Below are positions 61,101 through 64,000 of a stretch of 64,000 nt of DNA, piece after piece. Position numbers and translations under genes: made by a program. Below the pieces are notes generated by a model. That model saw only the letters and a list, made by a program, of their open reading frames with translations, ran no database searches and had not been told where the DNA came from. The stretch is from Petrosia ficiformis (lineage: Eukaryota; Porifera; Demospongiae; Haplosclerida; Petrosiidae). The stretch lies in NCBI GenBank assembly GCA_947044365.1, contig OX345639.1:1623001-1687000 (forward strand). The letters are read 5' to 3'. Position 1 is the first letter of the stretch. Each line of letters opens with the position of its first letter.

Positions 61101-64000
61101 ATACATATATTATATTACATCTCTTTAGCAGGCTTTGATATCGGGGATTCCTAGGAGATCCTCCTCCCACCAAAGTTTGTTACTGAGTATTAGTTAAGTA
61201 GTAATAAAAGCATGATACTAGAAGCCACCACAGAAGAAACCTCAGCATGAAGCATGTAATCTTTACTAATACTATTATCTATTACTGTTACCCCATGTCT
61301 GGTCAGAACTAGTATTTACAATGTTCATAGTGTCATACAAATATAGGGACAGGGATTAGGTAATAACTCACCTACTACATGTACGTGTATATCTTGTTAG
61401 CTATATTCCATAGAGGTTTGTTTAGTGTGTTTACTCAGTGCTCAATACTATATTGTACCATACAGTACATGCTCAGTACCTGCTCAATACTATATTGTAC
61501 CATACAGTACATGCTCAGTACCTGCTCAATACTATATTGTACTATATTGTGCTCTACTGAGCATTGTACTTCAGCTTCCACTTGGAGTATGTAAATATAT
61601 GTACTGTACTGTGACGCATATTATCAACACAGTACTAGTGCTGATTTTTGTACCATACAGTACAGTACATGCTCAGTACCTGCTCAGTACTATTCTGTAT
61701 TGTACTATATTGTACTGTACTGAGAACAGTACTGCAGCTTGTACTGTACTGTGAGATATACATGTATTTATTAACACAGTACTAGTGCTGATTTTTGTAC
61801 CATACAGTACAGTACCTGCTCAGTACTGTACTGTATTGTACTACATGCTCAGTACCTGCTCAGTACTATAGTGTATTGTACTACATGTATATTGTACTGT
61901 ACTGAGAACAGTACTGCAGCTTGTACTGTACTGTGAGATATACATGTATTTATAGTACTGGTGCTGATTTTTGTACCATACAGTACAGTACCTGCTCAGT
62001 ACCTGCTCAGTACTATACTGTATTGTACTACATGTATATTGTACTGTACTGAGAACAGTACTGCAGCTTGTACTGTACTGTGAGATATACATGTATTTAT
62101 AGTACTGGTGCTGATTTTTGTACCATACAGTACAGTACCTGCTCAATACACTGTTGTTGTTGCTGAGTCTCTCAATAAAATATGAATACAATTATGTATT
62201 TATTATTTATGTCTGTATAATTATAGGGTCCAAAAGATAAGTCATATGAACATAAAGAATGGGATTTTTCAGTTATTGATGTGAGTACCTTACTGCATAT
62301 ACCTTTCATACTAAAGTATAATGTTCATTTCTTGTACAGTATGCAAGAAGAAAGATGTACACATGTACACAAACATGCGCTATACTATGGTACATGTACA
62401 TGTACATTTGATATCCATTTTTCAACCATAATACATTTTAATGTACTTAAAAACACGTTCATTTGCTCATTTTGTATAAAAACCAAACTAAATGTGGTAT
62501 CTAGGAGCAGTAGTAGTTACTCTTCATGGATACCATTAGTCTGCAAAAAATTGGCAGGTGGAGAGTAAGTGTTTGTTAAAGATCATGATAATCTAATACG
62601 GCCAGTTTTCACAAAGCCAATCATAACTATACAGTGTACATGTATATACATTTATTTTTAACCCCTCATTTACTAGGTTGATCCTGATGGTCATAGAAAG
62701 GTATTAGCAACCACATCAGTAGATATGGTACGATATGCCTCGGCTTTACCTTTCGAACACGAATTACAACTTAGACTAAAACCAGTCTCAAGAAAAATAA
62801 AGAAAATACTTCTTGAAGTTTCTTTATCTTCTGTTTTCCTGAAGGAAGGAAAGGCAACGTAAGTCCATAACAGGCATGTACATGTACTGTGCATACAGTA
62901 CATGTACATATAGTGTTCCTACATATACTGTACCTACATGTACATGTACATGTACATATAGTGTTCCTACATATACTGTACCTACATGTACATGAACATA
63001 TAGTGTTCCTACATATACTGTACCTACATGTACATGTACATATAGTGTTTCTACATATACTGTACCTACATGTACATGTACATGTAGTGTTCCTACATAT
63101 ACTGTACCTACATGTACATGTACATATAGGGCTCTCTGTGCATAATGTGATTATATAGTCAATTATACTTGCAAGTGCCATATAGGCAGGGGGGACTGGG
63201 ATCCTCCAACTACATGTTAATATCCTGTGTGACTATTTTATTTGTCATTTTCATAACCAGTTTTTCGACATATCAGTAAAAATTCTGATATCTCTTTATT
63301 TCTTCTCTTAGTGATGATGATATGATTAGTCTAGCTAGTATGATGAGTATATCTAATCTCTCTATGATTGGGAATCTAGAAGATGAAGATGATGATTTTA
63401 CAATTCCTGGATGGTTAGTGCTCTAAACCCCTGACAAACTCCATACCTGAATCGTCTAGCACAGTGTTAGATAATAGTGTTTTTTTGATGATGTAACTAC
63501 ATTTACATTTACTAATAATAATAATTTTAATTACATTTTCTTTCTCACTCTCTTGTAGGAATACAGGAAGATCAATATCACCTGAAATGGTAAATACATT
63601 TACATGTAAAATATAGTCTTCACTATCTGACACACATGTCAGTGATTCCCTTTGGCAAGTACTTGTATGCACTTGGGTGGCCCTGTGCATACATGTACAT
63701 GTACTTACATGTAAGTACAGTGATTGAACTTGTAATTAAGTACATGTACACTGTACATGTACTTGTACTTGTACATTTTCAAAGTACTGCACCTTGTTGG
63801 TTGGATAGGAAATATGGTGTACTGTACATGTACATGTACACTTAATACTTATATTATTTTAAGCTGAAATCTGAACTTGTAATCATCTAATGTTACTAGT
63901 ATGTGTACTTTACTTAGTACTGTTCATAGTACATGTACATACAGTATGTGTACTTGTATACATGTACATGTATTTATCATATTGTTTCTCATCATACAGA
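58124..64000 (+). CDS. EHBP1: EH domain-binding protein 1, N-terminal part (runs off window)
   Basis: Exons 58124-58227, 60824-60881, 60995-61090, 62227-62280, 62677-62858, 63312-63413, 63559-63589; TACAG at 63995-63999 is probably the next acceptor. 209 residues are visible. The start MSAIRKIKRVGKKATKFQYS, then RGLVVWPEPE, EHKEWDFSVID, HRKVLATTSVDM and GKATDDDMISLASMMS, follow the N-terminal C2 (NT-C2) domain of EHBP1 closely; residues 1 to about 175 are that domain, followed by an acidic stretch (EDEDDD). EHBP1 links EH-domain proteins and Rab8/Rab10-type GTPases to actin in endocytic recycling; the calponin-homology and bMERB parts would lie beyond the window. Intron 1 is 2.6 kb. Later introns are packed with GTAC/ACATGT repeats. 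Confidence 0.93.
58570..58720 (+). repeat. Dispersed repeat family D, copy
   Basis: GGAGGTATCCTCCCCACGAA, TTTTAAATCTAGGCTCTCTG and TTCTTCTGGTGGCTTTTAGG match the reversed copy at 14690-14865. A weaker relative is at about 61130-61255. Confidence 0.55.
58875..59117 (-). other. Antisense open stretch with FKK repeats
   Basis: 80 minus-strand codons with no ATG at the front, preceded by a good acceptor (TACACTTTCAG). The first half reads as repeats of FKKD/FKKG encoded by variants of TTCAAGAA(A/G). No family recognised. Either a terminal exon of an unknown antisense transcript or a 12 bp simple repeat that happens to be open. Confidence 0.25.
59312..59605 (+). repeat. 70 bp minisatellite, about four copies
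   Basis: Unit beginning TTGCAAAATATTGAACTGGG and containing ACATGTACACATGTACTG; one copy has an extra internal 16 bp block. Apparent ORFs on both strands (59198-59681) are repeat translations. Confidence 0.9.
59823..60130. repeat. pogo/Tigger-like MITE
   Basis: 308 bp. Left end CAGTAGAACCTCAGAG and right end CTGAGGTTCTACTG are inverted repeats and TA flanks both (59821-59822, 60131-60132). The TIR resembles the CAGTRRAACCTC-type ends of pogo elements. No transposase. Confidence 0.8.
60215..60560. repeat. ACATGTAC / TATATGTAC palindromic tracts
   Basis: Clusters of TACATGTACATGTA and CATATATACATGTATGTA, strongly self-complementary, in EHBP1 intron 1. Confidence 0.8.
61430..62155 (+). repeat. 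GTAC-rich tandem array in EHBP1 intron 3
   Basis: Begins with 44 bp-scale units (CAATACTATATTGTACCATA, CAGTACATGCTCAGTACCTG) and passes into about four copies of a roughly 145 bp unit with GTACTGCAGCTTGTACTGTA and GTGCTGATTTTTGTACCATA. Long apparent ORFs on both strands come from the repeat. Confidence 0.9.
62880..63130 (+). repeat. 42 bp minisatellite in EHBP1 intron 5
   Basis: About six copies of GTTCCTACATATACTGTACC plus TACATGTACATGTACATATA, starting about 20 bp after the exon donor. Confidence 0.9.
63680..63985. repeat. ACATGTAC tracts at the window end
   Basis: Repeated GTACATGTAC and ACTTGTACTTGTAC motifs in EHBP1 intron 7. Confidence 0.75.

Noticed and set aside
59391..62191. Several ORFs of 70-116 aa on both strands in EHBP1 introns
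   Set aside because: Cys/Tyr/Thr/Val-rich translations of GTAC and ACATGT repeats.
62771..63181. 136 aa minus-strand ORF and its plus-strand partner
   Set aside because: Translation of the 42 bp minisatellite joined to the antisense of EHBP1 exon 5.

Overview
The window is animal nuclear DNA. It is AT-rich, its genes are split by many 50-70 bp GT-AG introns, and its products (POLQ, full-length ABCB transporters, RAB14, an EHBP1 N-terminus, an ITIH C-terminal domain) are metazoan. The compact spacing, tiny introns and dense short inverted-repeat elements fit a demosponge best; that is inference, not a lineage proof. All exon coordinates were set by hand from splice sites, reading-frame phase and agreement between paralogues or with remembered family sequences.

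Layout. 1-2157: no gene, several dispersed repeats. 2158-12479 (+): a 12-exon coiled-coil protein of about 779 aa, with minisatellites in four introns; one intron holds, on the opposite strand, a frame-broken ORF set (9534-10591, -) with GIY- and YIG-like motifs that runs into a very GC-rich block. 12605-13039 (-): a small single-exon ankyrin-like protein, divergent from 13287-22085 (+): DNA polymerase theta (helicase and polymerase domains, about 1983 aa). 22240-51250 (+): three head-to-tail full-length ABCB-type transporters with matching exon structure (here called ABC-A, ABC-B, ABC-C), plus a relic of another NBD exon between B and C. 51622-52580 (+): a predicted secreted protein holding only an ITIH C-terminal domain. 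52903-57574 (-): RAB14 in nine coding exons. 58124-64000 (+, runs off the window): the N-terminal C2-domain part of EHBP1, divergent from RAB14.

Gene relations. POLQ (theta-mediated end joining) is unrelated in function to its neighbours. The ABC genes are a local tandem expansion of efflux-type pumps. RAB14 and EHBP1 both belong to endosomal/recycling membrane traffic and share a 549 bp divergent intergenic region.

Mobile and repeated DNA is abundant: a roughly 250 bp MITE family with seven copies, a roughly 290 bp foldback element with long near-identical arms, TA-flanked MITEs, a pogo-like MITE, a dead hAT transposase C-terminus, tRNA-derived SINE-like fragments, and many minisatellites. 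In the last 10 kb the repeats are dominated by palindromic ACATGT/GTAC tracts.

Most notable: an in-frame codon loss in the Walker B motif of ABC-A NBD2; the GIY-YIG-like antisense ORF set with its GC-rich block; the stand-alone ITIH C-terminal protein; a 24 bp tandem repeat that copies a splice acceptor; and a perfect-arm 30 bp palindrome in the 154 bp POLQ-ABC gap.
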